A stretch of 39,543 nt of DNA from Actinoplanes subtropicus (GTDB lineage Bacteria > Actinomycetota > Actinomycetes > Mycobacteriales > Micromonosporaceae), in NCBI RefSeq assembly GCF_000721705.1, contig NZ_JOJL01000057.1, positions 1-39,543 on the forward strand, given 5' to 3'. Both the position numbers and the translations under genes were made by a program. Position 1 is the first letter of the stretch, and every line of letters begins with the position of its first letter. The notes under the pieces are model-generated. The model saw nothing but the letters and a program-made list of their open reading frames with translations, was not told the DNA's origin and made no database searches. This document shows positions 8,501 to 15,096 of this stretch, in pieces.

Positions 8501-10955
8501 CGAGGCGCGCGCCGTCCGGCTGGGCCAGCTCGGCATGAGCAACCAGCCGTCGCACCACATCCCGTACATGTACGACTACGCGGGCGCGCCGGCCAAGACC
8601 CAGGCCATCGTGCGCGAGATCATGCAGCGGCTGTACGTGGGCAGCGAGATCGGCCAGGGCTACCTGGGCGACGAGGACAACGGCGAGATGTCGTCCTGGT
8701 ACATCCTCAGCTCGCTGGGCCTCTACCCGCTCCAGAACGGCTCGCCGAACTGGGTGATCGGCTCGCCCCAGTTCAGCCAGATGACGGTGCACCGCGCGAG
8801 CGGCGACATCGTGGTCAATGCGACGAACAACAGCACGCAGAACGTGTACGTGCAAAGCGTCAAGGTCAACGGCGGCACGCAGCGCTCCGTCTCCATCGAC
8901 TCGTCGGTCTTCGAGCACGGCGGCACCATCGACTTCAAGATGGGCCCGAACCCGTCGGCCTGGGGCACCGGCAAGAACGACGGCCCGAAGTCGCTGACCA
9001 CCGGCACCGCCGTGCCCAAGCCGCTGCAGGACACCACCGGGCCGGGTCTCGGCACCGCGACCACGGACGGCGGGCAGGACGCGTCGAAGCTGTTCGACGA
9101 CTCGTCCACCACGCAGCTGACCTTCGACTCGGCCACGCCGACGGTCACCTGGGCGTACCGCGGCGGCGCCAAGCAGGCGCCGACCTACTACACGGTCACC
9201 TCGGGGGCGAACCCCGGCGATCCGGAGGACTGGCAGCTGCAGGCCTCCAAGGACGGGGTCCGCTGGACCACGGTGGACTACCGGCCCGGCGAGGTGTTCG
9301 CCTGGCGGAACCAGACCAAGGCGTACCGGATCGGCCTGCCGGGCAGCTTCCCGCGGTACCGGCTGCTCGTCACCAAGTCCACCTCGGACAAGCCGAGCCT
9401 GGCCGAGATCGAGCTGCTGGCCGGCGGCGACGTGCAACTCGGCGGCGGCGCCGTCGGGGTGACCGCCGCGGCCAACGTGCCGGCGCGGGCCGGCGCGGCG
9501 GTGTCGGTCCCGCTGGCCACCGTCACGGGGGGCACCGCGAGCGCCTACCGGGCGACCGTCGACTGGGGTGACGGCACGCCGGCCACCGCGGGCACGCTGG
9601 CGCTCAGCTCGCGGGCCGTGTACAGCGTGAGCGGCTCGCACACATACGCGAGACCGGGCTATTACCAGGCCGCGGTGACGGTGTCGGACGGAACCAGCCA
9701 GGATTCCGCCACGGTCGGCGTCGACGTCGCCTACACGCCGGAGTCCGGCCTCGCCGCCGCCTTCGACACCGTGTGCATCGGTGACGAGGGTGCGCTCGCG
9801 GCCAACTGCGACGCGAAGAACTGGGCCTACTCGCGGGCCGCGCTCAATGCGGCCGGGGTGACCCAGGGCAAGCGGATGACGGTGCCCGGGACCGCGCTCG
9901 GGTTCACGCTGCCCGCGGTCCCGGCCGGCCAGCCGGACGACGCGATCGGCAGCGGCCAGAAGATCGTGCTCAACCTGCCGGCCGACGCCAAGAGCATCTC
10001 GTTCATCGGCGCCGGCACCCAGGGCGACCAGGACACGACCGGCACCGCGACGTTCAGCGACGGCAGCACCGCCACTGTCCCGATCCAGATGACCGACTGG
10101 ACGAAGGGCGGCAACCCCAACGCCGCGGCGTCGTACGGGAACATCACCGTGGCGCACGCGGCGTACCGGCTGCTCGGTACGAGCCGGGACGACGCCGAGC
10201 CGTTCCTGTTCGCCACCGTCCCGTACCAGATTCCGGCGGGCAAGACGCTCGTCTCGGTGACCCTGCCGACGCAGTCCGGCGACCCCGGTGACGTCGGCCG
10301 GATCCACGTGTTCGCCATCGCCGACGACGGGACGCCGCCCGCGGCCCTGGCGCTGACGGCGGCGAAGAACCAGACCGCCACGGCCGGGTCTTCGCTGGTC
10401 GCCGACCTGGGCACGCTGTACGGCGGCGTGACCGACGCGACCGGCTACCACGCCCGGGTCCAGTGGGGCGACGGCACGGTTCCGGCGGACGCCACCGTCG
10501 GCGCCGGCGGGGCGATCTCCGGGACGCACACGTACGCCCAGCCGGGCACCTACACCGTGCATGTCACCGCGTGGGACACGCTGGCCAGCACCACCGCCTC
10601 CCTCACGGTGACGGTGGCCAAGGCGGCGACCCAGTCGGCCGTCGCGACCACCGCCAAGGCGGCCGCGCCGGCTGCCGCACCGGTGTACCGCCCGCAGGTG
10701 GCGCTGTCGGTCGCCGCGGGCCCGCGGGGCACGGCCGTCACCGTGGACGGCACCGGCTTCGCGCCGAACGAGAAGGTCACCGCCACCTTCGGCGACGGCC
10801 TGACGGTCACCACCCTGCGCGCGAACGGCGACGGCGTCATCACCGCCGCCACCGTGAGCGTGCCGGGCGCGGCCAAGCCGGGCGCCACCAGCATCACGCT
10901 GGCCGGCGCCAAGTCGGGCACGACGGTGAAGCAGGCCTTCACGGTCACCAAGTAA
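5595..10955 (+). CDS. Secreted multidomain GH92 alpha-mannosidase
   Basis: A 1786-residue exported enzyme. Signal peptide 1-32 (ends ATAYA) is followed by an F5/8-type (CBM32-like) domain (about 75-205), a linker beta domain (210-390) and the GH92 beta-sandwich from YVDTRRGTN (about 398). The (alpha/alpha)6 catalytic domain contains GFWDTYRTVWP (about 720) and LGDEDNGEMSSWYILSSLGLYP (D1026-E1031), the acidic cluster that carries the calcium and catalytic residues in GH92. After it come a second F5/8-like domain (1152-1277), PKD 1 (GDGTP, HTYARPG; 1280-1380), a beta-sandwich (1384-1577), PKD 2 (GDGTV, HTYAQPG; 1579-1672) and an IPT-like end (1697-1786). GH92 enzymes are calcium-dependent exo-alpha-mannosidases, often alpha-1,2, acting on fungal or yeast mannan and N-glycans. 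The start is ATG with SD CTGGAG at 6-nt spacing. A monocistronic gene under the upstream palindrome is likely. Confidence 0.93.
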   Translation: MKLTRQWPAVPGVLLLVSAGLLVAPATAYAADPSTDFGSSFESADAPPTASTAEVDASGNPVQGNLSGSIKASLPGSVLDQVTAVTASAENPPNETAVKLKDSDSSTKWLAFSPTGWAAYQLAKPVAVAKYSLTSANDAPGRDPKDFTIQGSDDGSKWTDLDSRTGQSFGGRYATNTYTFSNTTAYAYYRLNITANSGDSIVQLADWDISDGSGTLPPATPMVSEVGSGPVRGANELPKAGFTGVASLRYAGGARADGRSYATNKLYDVTIPVGPKTRLAYKIFPELTGEDLQYPSTYAAVDLHFTDGTYLSGRSAVDQHGYPLTAAGQGASKVLYADEWNAVSSDIGAVANGKTIDRILLAYDDPNATAATRFQGWLDDVTVTGTPAVIDGSTLTNYVDTRRGTNASGSFSRGNNLPISALPNGFNFLTPVTNATTDSWEYVYQRDNNAANLPLLQGLAISHEPSPWMGDRNQMSVMPVPAGGNLTGQPSSRQLAFSHADEIARPDYYRVKLQNGLVAEMSPTDHGGVMRFAFPSGQAAGSLVFQNGTFTVGTDGTVTGWVDNASGLSAGHSRMFFAGTFDRAPTAATAASATFDLSAGSAVTLRFATSFLSVDQARNNLGLEVTGKSLDQVHTAATAAWADRLGRIEVKGATETQLVTLYSNLYRLNLYPNSQSENTGTAAAPHWQYASPVSAATGTSTPTATGAKIVDGQIYVNNGFWDTYRTVWPAYSLLYPDIAAKIADGFVQQYRDGGWIARWSSPGYADLMTGTSADVALAEAYLNGVQLPDPLAAYDAAVKDATVASGRSAVGRKGIETSLFLGYTPTSTGESVSWALEGFINDYGIGNMAAALAQDPKTPDARREQLQDDSKYFLERARNYVNLFDTKTKFFQGRDAQGNFLEGDPLDWGGVYTETDGWNYAFTAQQDGNGLANLYGGKDQLLKKLDQFFATPEKADHPGGYTGIIHEMLEARAVRLGQLGMSNQPSHHIPYMYDYAGAPAKTQAIVREIMQRLYVGSEIGQGYLGDEDNGEMSSWYILSSLGLYPLQNGSPNWVIGSPQFSQMTVHRASGDIVVNATNNSTQNVYVQSVKVNGGTQRSVSIDSSVFEHGGTIDFKMGPNPSAWGTGKNDGPKSLTTGTAVPKPLQDTTGPGLGTATTDGGQDASKLFDDSSTTQLTFDSATPTVTWAYRGGAKQAPTYYTVTSGANPGDPEDWQLQASKDGVRWTTVDYRPGEVFAWRNQTKAYRIGLPGSFPRYRLLVTKSTSDKPSLAEIELLAGGDVQLGGGAVGVTAAANVPARAGAAVSVPLATVTGGTASAYRATVDWGDGTPATAGTLALSSRAVYSVSGSHTYARPGYYQAAVTVSDGTSQDSATVGVDVAYTPESGLAAAFDTVCIGDEGALAANCDAKNWAYSRAALNAAGVTQGKRMTVPGTALGFTLPAVPAGQPDDAIGSGQKIVLNLPADAKSISFIGAGTQGDQDTTGTATFSDGSTATVPIQMTDWTKGGNPNAAASYGNITVAHAAYRLLGTSRDDAEPFLFATVPYQIPAGKTLVSVTLPTQSGDPGDVGRIHVFAIADDGTPPAALALTAAKNQTATAGSSLVADLGTLYGGVTDATGYHARVQWGDGTVPADATVGAGGAISGTHTYAQPGTYTVHVTAWDTLASTTASLTVTVAKAATQSAVATTAKAAAPAAAPVYRPQVALSVAAGPRGTAVTVDGTGFAPNEKVTATFGDGLTVTTLRANGDGVITAATVSVPGAAKPGATSITLAGAKSGTTVKQAFTVTK

Positions 10956-10960
10956 CGCCC

Positions 10961-11000
10961 CGACGGTGGGCCGGCCGCGATCGTGGCCGGCTCACCGACG
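10961..11000 (+). terminator. Long hairpin terminator after the GH92 gene
   Basis: The arms 10961-10976 and 10985-11000 pair over 16 positions with one A-A mismatch and one G-U pair, around an 8-nt loop. It starts 5 nt after the GH92 stop and has no U tract, as is common in actinomycetes. It separates GH92 transcription from the retron promoter. Confidence 0.75.
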
Positions 11001-11012
11001 GCGTACTACCTC

Positions 11013-11018
11013 TATGCT
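11013..11018 (+). promoter_or_regulatory. -10 element of the retron promoter
   Basis: TATGCT lies 5 nt before the first base of the a1 repeat (11024), so transcription would begin at or within 1-2 nt of the retron RNA 5' end. No good -35 is visible. Confidence 0.65.
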
Positions 11019-11023
11019 GGCTC

Positions 11024-11196
11024 GGTGGCAGCGTGTCCCGAGCTGGCGCTCGCCCGTCGCTTCGCGGCGGCGAGGGTCTCTTCGGGGTAACCCCGAGGAA
11101 GCTTGATTGACTACCGCAGCGCATCGCCGGCGCGCTTCAGCGCTTCGCGCAGCACGGCGCAGGCACGACCGGGATTCGTCGGGACACGCTGCCACC
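11024..11196 (+). ncRNA. Retron msr-msd non-coding RNA
   Basis: Repeat a1 (11024-11041, GGTGGCAGCGTGTCCCGA) is a perfect 18-nt reverse complement of a2 (11179-11196). Directly after a1 is AGC (11041-11043), the context in which the priming branch guanosine of retrons is found (G11042 here). Two msr hairpins follow. The first is 11049-11074, 11 bp with one bulged C and loop TTC. The second is 11079-11099, 9 bp with loop TAA. After a single-stranded linker (11100-11124) comes a GC-rich msd hairpin (11125-11159; CGCCG pairs CGGCG, inner GCGCG pairs CGCGC), then a2. This is the canonical a1-branch G-msr-msd-a2 order, immediately upstream of a retron-type RT. The exact reverse-transcription end point cannot be read from sequence. 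Confidence 0.87.
11095..11101 (+). promoter_or_regulatory. SD for the RT gene, buried in msr hairpin 2
   Basis: GAGGAAG precedes TTG 11107 by 5-7 nt. Its first five bases form the 3' arm of msr hairpin 2 (11079-11099), so a folded retron RNA would hide this site. Confidence 0.5.
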
Positions 11197-12492
11197 TCGA
11201 CCTGGTACGGGCCACACCGGCAGCGCCCGTTCCGGGTCGCGGGCGCCCTGGCCGACGCCCTGCTCACCACGGACTGGCGGCCCGAGCAGATGACCGCGGC
11301 CGTACGGTCCGTGGCCGCGGGGCGCGCGGTGTGGGCGGTGCGCCTGGTCAAGGCCGTCCTGCTGGCCTATCCGCGCCTGCCCGCCGACCGGCCCCGGGAA
11401 CTACGCCAGTTCCTCGCCAACCTGCCACCCACGCCGCGGACGACGGTGCGGCAAGCCGTCATCCGGCATCGGCTCGCGGTGCCGACCCGCGTCGTCCGGA
11501 TGCGGTGGGGCGCCCCCGGCATCGGCGATCTCGCCGAGCTCGCCGCGTTCCTCGGCCTGGACGACGACGCGCTCGACTGGTTCGCCGACCGCCGCGAGAT
11601 CAACCGCCACGCCCGGGACGAGAAGTTGCGCCACTACCGGTACGCGTGGCGCCCGCACCGGCTGATCGAGGCGCCGAAGCCGCGCCTGCGCGCCCTGCAG
11701 CGACAACTCCTCGATCAGATCCTGTCGGCGGTGCCCGTCCATGACCACGTCCACGGGTTCGTGCCCGGCCGGGGTCCACACACCTTCGCCCGCGCGCACG
11801 CCGGCAACGCCGTGCTGGTGAGCATGGACCTGCGCGCCTTCTTCTCGAGCATCACCGCGGCACGCATCTACGGGCTGTTCCGTGGCATCGGCTATCCCGA
11901 GCCCGTCGCGCATGCGCTGACCGCGCTGACCACGACGCGTACGCCCGCTCCCGTCCTGCGCGACGCGCCCGATCCGTACCTGGCCGCGTTGTTGCGCCAA
12001 CCGCACCTTCCGCAGGGAGCGCCGACGTCTCCCGCCCTGGCCAACCTCTGCGCCTTCCGCCTCGACCGGCGGCTGAGCGGACTCGCCGGCCGCTTCGGGC
12101 TGAACTACGCACGGTACGCGGACGACCTGGCCTTCTCCGGCACGCTGAACACCAGCGGCGTCGACAAGTTCAGCACGCTCGCCGGCCGGATCGTCCACGA
12201 GGAAGGGTTCCGGATCCACCCCCGCAAGACCCGGATCCGGCGCCGGTCGCAACGCCAGGCGCTGACCGGCCTGGTCGTCAACACCCTCCCGGCCGCGCCT
12301 CGCGAGGACTACGACCGCCTGCGCGCGATCCTGCACGACGCGGCGACCCACGGACTCGCCGAGGCCAACCGCGACGGCCACCCCGAATTCGCCGCCCACC
12401 TGGCCGGTCGCGTCGCCTGGATGTCCCACCGCCACCCGTCCCGCGCCGCGAAACTCCACCGCCTCCTCGACCAGGCCCTCGCCAAACCCTGA
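11107..12492 (+). CDS. Retron reverse transcriptase with N-terminal extension
   Basis: A 461-residue retron-type RT. RT motifs: HYRYAWRPHRLIEAPKPRLRALQ (176-198); HGFVPGR (216-222); motif A VSMDLRAFFSSI with catalytic D241; motif B LPQGAPTSPALANL (301-314); motif C RYADDLAFSG (336-345, D339 and D340); LTGLVVN (386-392) in place of the retron VTG motif. The retron NAXXH element is degenerate (FARAH, 227-231). About 130 residues precede the RT core, making it longer than Ec86-type RTs (about 320) and closer to the myxobacterial Mx162 type. RT and ncRNA together make msDNA, usually part of an anti-phage system. Start problem: TTG 11107 lies inside the ncRNA, and the next in-frame ATG/GTG/TTG is ATG 11290, which would remove the helical segment FRVAGALADALLTTDW. 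TTG is kept because it has an SD. No effector domain is seen. Confidence 0.93.
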   Translation: MTTAAHRRRASALRAARRRHDRDSSGHAATSTWYGPHRQRPFRVAGALADALLTTDWRPEQMTAAVRSVAAGRAVWAVRLVKAVLLAYPRLPADRPRELRQFLANLPPTPRTTVRQAVIRHRLAVPTRVVRMRWGAPGIGDLAELAAFLGLDDDALDWFADRREINRHARDEKLRHYRYAWRPHRLIEAPKPRLRALQRQLLDQILSAVPVHDHVHGFVPGRGPHTFARAHAGNAVLVSMDLRAFFSSITAARIYGLFRGIGYPEPVAHALTALTTTRTPAPVLRDAPDPYLAALLRQPHLPQGAPTSPALANLCAFRLDRRLSGLAGRFGLNYARYADDLAFSGTLNTSGVDKFSTLAGRIVHEEGFRIHPRKTRIRRRSQRQALTGLVVNTLPAAPREDYDRLRAILHDAATHGLAEANRDGHPEFAAHLAGRVAWMSHRHPSRAAKLHRLLDQALAKP

Positions 12493-12546
12493 CCGCCGGG
12501 CCTCCCGCCCTGGACCGGTTGCCTGGCGTTCGGAGTGAGTCGCGTC

Positions 12547-12579
12547 ACAGAAGTACGGTTCCCGGAACCATACTTCTGT
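12547..12579. terminator. 33-nt near-perfect palindrome after the retron RT
   Basis: ACAGAAGTA, one mismatch, then GGTTCC is mirrored around C12563: 15 of 16 positions pair. It starts 55 nt after the RT stop and is richer in A and T than its surroundings. The simplest reading is a bidirectional hairpin terminator. A protein-binding palindrome is also possible because it lies upstream of the next gene's promoter. Confidence 0.55.
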
Positions 12580-12594
12580 AGCGAGGCGGGATCA

Positions 12595-12624
12595 CGTGTG
12601 CATAGAAGGGTTTCTATGCACACG
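12595..12624. promoter_or_regulatory. Perfect 13-bp stem-loop between retron and GT-C gene
   Basis: CGTGTGCATAGAA (12595-12607) pairs perfectly with 12612-12624 around a GGGT loop. It lies 14 nt upstream of the TAGCGT -10 of the next gene, across the expected -35 region. It could be a second terminator or an operator. Confidence 0.5.
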
Positions 12625-12637
12625 CGGAGCGTCATGT

Positions 12638-12643
12638 TAGCGT
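12638..12643 (+). promoter_or_regulatory. -10 element TAGCGT for the GT-C-like gene
   Basis: TAGCGT would start a transcript near 12650, giving a leader of about 33 nt before TTG 12683, which has a GGGGGA SD. Confidence 0.45.
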
Positions 12644-12682
12644 CACTGCGTTCGTCGAGCTCAGGGTGCGGGGGAAAACGCG

Positions 12683-14473
12683 TTGGCCGATCTCGCCACC
12701 GAAGAGGTGACCGAAGCGCGCCCCGAGGAGGTGGAACCGCCGGCCGGGCGGGGGCGCGCTATCCGGCTTCTGCGGCACGAGTGGGTCGTTGCGGCGGTGG
12801 GGTCGGTGCTGCTCGCGGTCGTGATGACGTGGCTGCTGCCGCCGTACGCAAGCGATTTGGTTTCTGGTGGGGTGAAGCCGGCGAGCATCGGGGATCCGGC
12901 GCACACCATCGTCGGGGATGGCGGGGATACGGCGGCGCAGGCGTGGCTGATCGCCTGGGGTGGGCATGCGCTGCGGCACGGGCTGCGGGGACTGTGGGAC
13001 ACCAACGCCTTCTATCCCGGCAAGGACGGCCTGGCGCTCAACGACACCCTGCTCGGGTACGCCCCGGCGGGGCTGTTCGGCGACGGCGTGACGGCCACGA
13101 TCCTGCGGTACAACGTCATGTTCGTGCTGGTCTTCGCGCTGGCGTTTTTCGGCGGCTACGTGCTGGTCCGCCAGCTCGGCGCCGACCGGGTGGCGGGCGC
13201 GGTGGCCGGCGCCGCCCTCGCCTACGCGCCCTGGCGGTACGGCCACGTCGGGCACCTCAACATCCTGTCCACCGGTGGCATCACGCTCGCCTTCGCGATG
13301 CTCGCCCGCGGCCACGGCTGGTCGATGACCCGCGGCTTCCGGCCGGAGCGGGTCCGGCCGGGCTGGGCGGTCGCCGGCTGGGCGGTCGCGGCCTGGCAGG
13401 TGAGCCTGGGGTTCGGCGTCGGCCTGCCGTTCGTCTACGTGCTCGCCCTCGCCTGCCTGGCCGCGGGCGTCGGCTGGCTGGTGCGCGGCCGCCCGCGGCT
13501 GCCCCGCCTGTTGGTGCTCGGCGATCTGGCCGGCGGCCTGTTCTTCGCCGCGACCACCCTCTTTTTCGCGTACGCCTATCAACACGTCCGTGACCTGTAC
13601 CCGGACGTGCTGCGCTCCTGGGGCTACGTCGGCGTGTTCTCCCCGGTTCCGCGCAGCCTGCTGGTCGCCCCCGGCTACTCGCTGCCCTGGGGGACGCTGC
13701 ACACCGCCGCCCGGGCCGCCCTCGGCAACGCCGACAACGAGAAGGCGCTGCTCTGCGGGTACGTGCTGTACCTGCTGGCCTTCGGCGGCATGTTCCTGTC
13801 GATCTGGTCGGTGCGGCAACGGGTGCTGCTGCTGGCCGGCACCGTCCCCGGGGTGCTCTGCGCGCTGGGCACCCACGGCCCCACGTACCGGCTGCTCTAC
13901 CTCTACGTCCCGGGTTTCGACGGCGGCCGCACCCCGGGCCGGCTGATCCTCTGGCCGACCATCCTGCTGGCCGTCCTCGCCGCCGGCTTCGTCGCCGGGC
14001 TGGCCCGGGCCGCCCGCGCGGTTACCCTGCCGCAATGGTCGGCGACCGCCGCCCGGGTGGTCACCGTCCCGCTGCTCCTGCTCGTGCTGCTCGAAGGCCT
14101 GCCCGACCTCGCCCACGTGACCGAGCCCGGCGAGCCGGCCGCGATGGCCGCGGCGACCGCGCCGTTCATCGTGCTGCCTTCCGACGACGGGTTCGACAGC
14201 ACCGCGATGCTCTGGTCGACCGCCGGCTTCCCGACCATGGTGAATGGGGTGGCCAGCTACAACACCCCGGACCGGCAGGCGCTCCGGGACGTGATGCAGA
14301 GCTTCCCCAGCCCGGCCAGCCTCGACCAGCTGCACCGCTTCGGCATCCACAGCGTGGTGGTGCTGCGCGACCGGGTCGCGGGCACGCCCTTCGAGGCGGC
14401 CCTCGGTGTGCAGACCCAGCCTGGCATCACCCGGCAGGAGATCGGCCCGGACGTGTTGTTCGGCATCGGCTGA
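12683..14473 (+). CDS. Polytopic membrane protein, GT-C glycosyltransferase-like
   Basis: A 596-residue integral membrane protein with about 10-12 hydrophobic helices. The N-terminal cytosolic tail is acidic. Helix 1 (36-52) leads into an extracytoplasmic loop with GDGGDTAAQAW and WDTNAFYPGKDG. Further acidic and aromatic loop motifs (YAPWRYGHVGHLN; YVPGFDGGRTPGRL) precede a roughly 120-residue soluble C-terminal region. An acidic first outer loop followed by many helices is typical of GT-C lipid-linked-sugar transferases, but no named family is certain. TTG is used as start because of the GGGGGA SD 7-8 nt upstream. It follows the retron, separated by two strong hairpins and its own promoter, so I see no evidence that it belongs to the retron. 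Confidence 0.75.
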   Translation: MADLATEEVTEARPEEVEPPAGRGRAIRLLRHEWVVAAVGSVLLAVVMTWLLPPYASDLVSGGVKPASIGDPAHTIVGDGGDTAAQAWLIAWGGHALRHGLRGLWDTNAFYPGKDGLALNDTLLGYAPAGLFGDGVTATILRYNVMFVLVFALAFFGGYVLVRQLGADRVAGAVAGAALAYAPWRYGHVGHLNILSTGGITLAFAMLARGHGWSMTRGFRPERVRPGWAVAGWAVAAWQVSLGFGVGLPFVYVLALACLAAGVGWLVRGRPRLPRLLVLGDLAGGLFFAATTLFFAYAYQHVRDLYPDVLRSWGYVGVFSPVPRSLLVAPGYSLPWGTLHTAARAALGNADNEKALLCGYVLYLLAFGGMFLSIWSVRQRVLLLAGTVPGVLCALGTHGPTYRLLYLYVPGFDGGRTPGRLILWPTILLAVLAAGFVAGLARAARAVTLPQWSATAARVVTVPLLLLVLLEGLPDLAHVTEPGEPAAMAAATAPFIVLPSDDGFDSTAMLWSTAGFPTMVNGVASYNTPDRQALRDVMQSFPSPASLDQLHRFGIHSVVVLRDRVAGTPFEAALGVQTQPGITRQEIGPDVLFGIG

Positions 14474-14485
14474 GGCGAGGGTCGG

Positions 14486-14499
14486 GTGACCCAGGTCAC
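14486..14499. promoter_or_regulatory. Inverted repeat upstream of the sigma-factor operon
   Basis: GTGACC and GGTCAC form a perfect 6-bp inverted repeat around CA, about 45-60 bp before the sigma-factor start. It could bind an operon regulator. No regulator is identified. Confidence 0.35.
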
Positions 14500-14544
14500 A
14501 GCCGCTTGCGGATCCGGCGCGATCACGCTGTCGTCTTGCAGGTT

Positions 14545-15096
14545 GTGAAACGGAGTCTGGACGCGGTCGACGAGGGCGAGCTGGTGCGGCGCACCGCCGC
14601 CGGCGACCGGCGCGCCTTCGACGAGCTCTACCGGCGCACCGCGCCGTGGTTGCTCGCCCGGCTGCGCCGGCGGTGCGCCGACGAGGACGTGGTCGCCGAC
14701 GTCATGCAGGAGACCTACCTGTCGGTCTGGCGGGCCGCCGGCAGCTTCGCCGGGTCGGGCACGTCCGGCACCGCGGTCGGCTGGCTCTGGACCATCGCCG
14801 CCCATCGCCTCGTCGACGCCTTCCGCCGGCGGGCCCGGCGCAACGAGCTGCCGGCCGTCCCGCTCACCGAGTCGGTGGCGCCGGCGGCCGAGGACGAGGT
14901 GATGGCCGGGCGGGTCGGCCACGAGCTGGAGCAGGCGCTGCTCGAGCTGCCGCCGGAGGCGCGCCAGGTGCTGCGCGCGATGGTGCTCGACGGATTGTCG
15001 GTACGCGAGACGTCGCTGCTGCTCGGCGTGCCGGAAAGCACGGTGAAGTCGCGGGCGCGGCGGGCCCGGATCGCACTGCGGGGGGCACTCTCATGA
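14545..15096 (+). CDS. ECF-type RNA polymerase sigma factor
   Basis: A 183-residue sigma70-family ECF factor. Region 2 covers residues 8-80, with AFDELYRRTAPWLLARLRRR, the DVVADVMQETYLSVWR helix and AVGWLWTIAAHRLVDAFRRR. Region 4 is at 115-180, with LLELPPEARQVLRAMVLDGLSVRETSLLLGVPESTVKSRARRARIALR, a clear helix-turn-helix. Neighbouring ATGA overlaps show an operon with a zinc anti-sigma factor and an ABC transporter, so it probably drives its own operon in response to an envelope signal. GTG 14545 was chosen; the in-frame TTG 14536 is the alternative, and neither has a strong SD. Confidence 0.92.
   Translation: MKRSLDAVDEGELVRRTAAGDRRAFDELYRRTAPWLLARLRRRCADEDVVADVMQETYLSVWRAAGSFAGSGTSGTAVGWLWTIAAHRLVDAFRRRARRNELPAVPLTESVAPAAEDEVMAGRVGHELEQALLELPPEARQVLRAMVLDGLSVRETSLLLGVPESTVKSRARRARIALRGALS

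Noticed and set aside
5574..10562. Very long open frame (about 1660 codons) on the minus strand opposite the GH92 gene
   Set aside because: It is an antisense shadow of extreme third-position GC. Its product is Arg/Val/Gly-rich with no domain, while the plus strand encodes clear GH92, F5/8 and PKD domains.
12683..14473. GT-C-like membrane protein as the retron effector
   Set aside because: It has its own promoter and SD and is separated from the RT by two strong hairpins. Its motifs fit sugar transfer rather than a toxin. Without comparative data the link is not supported.
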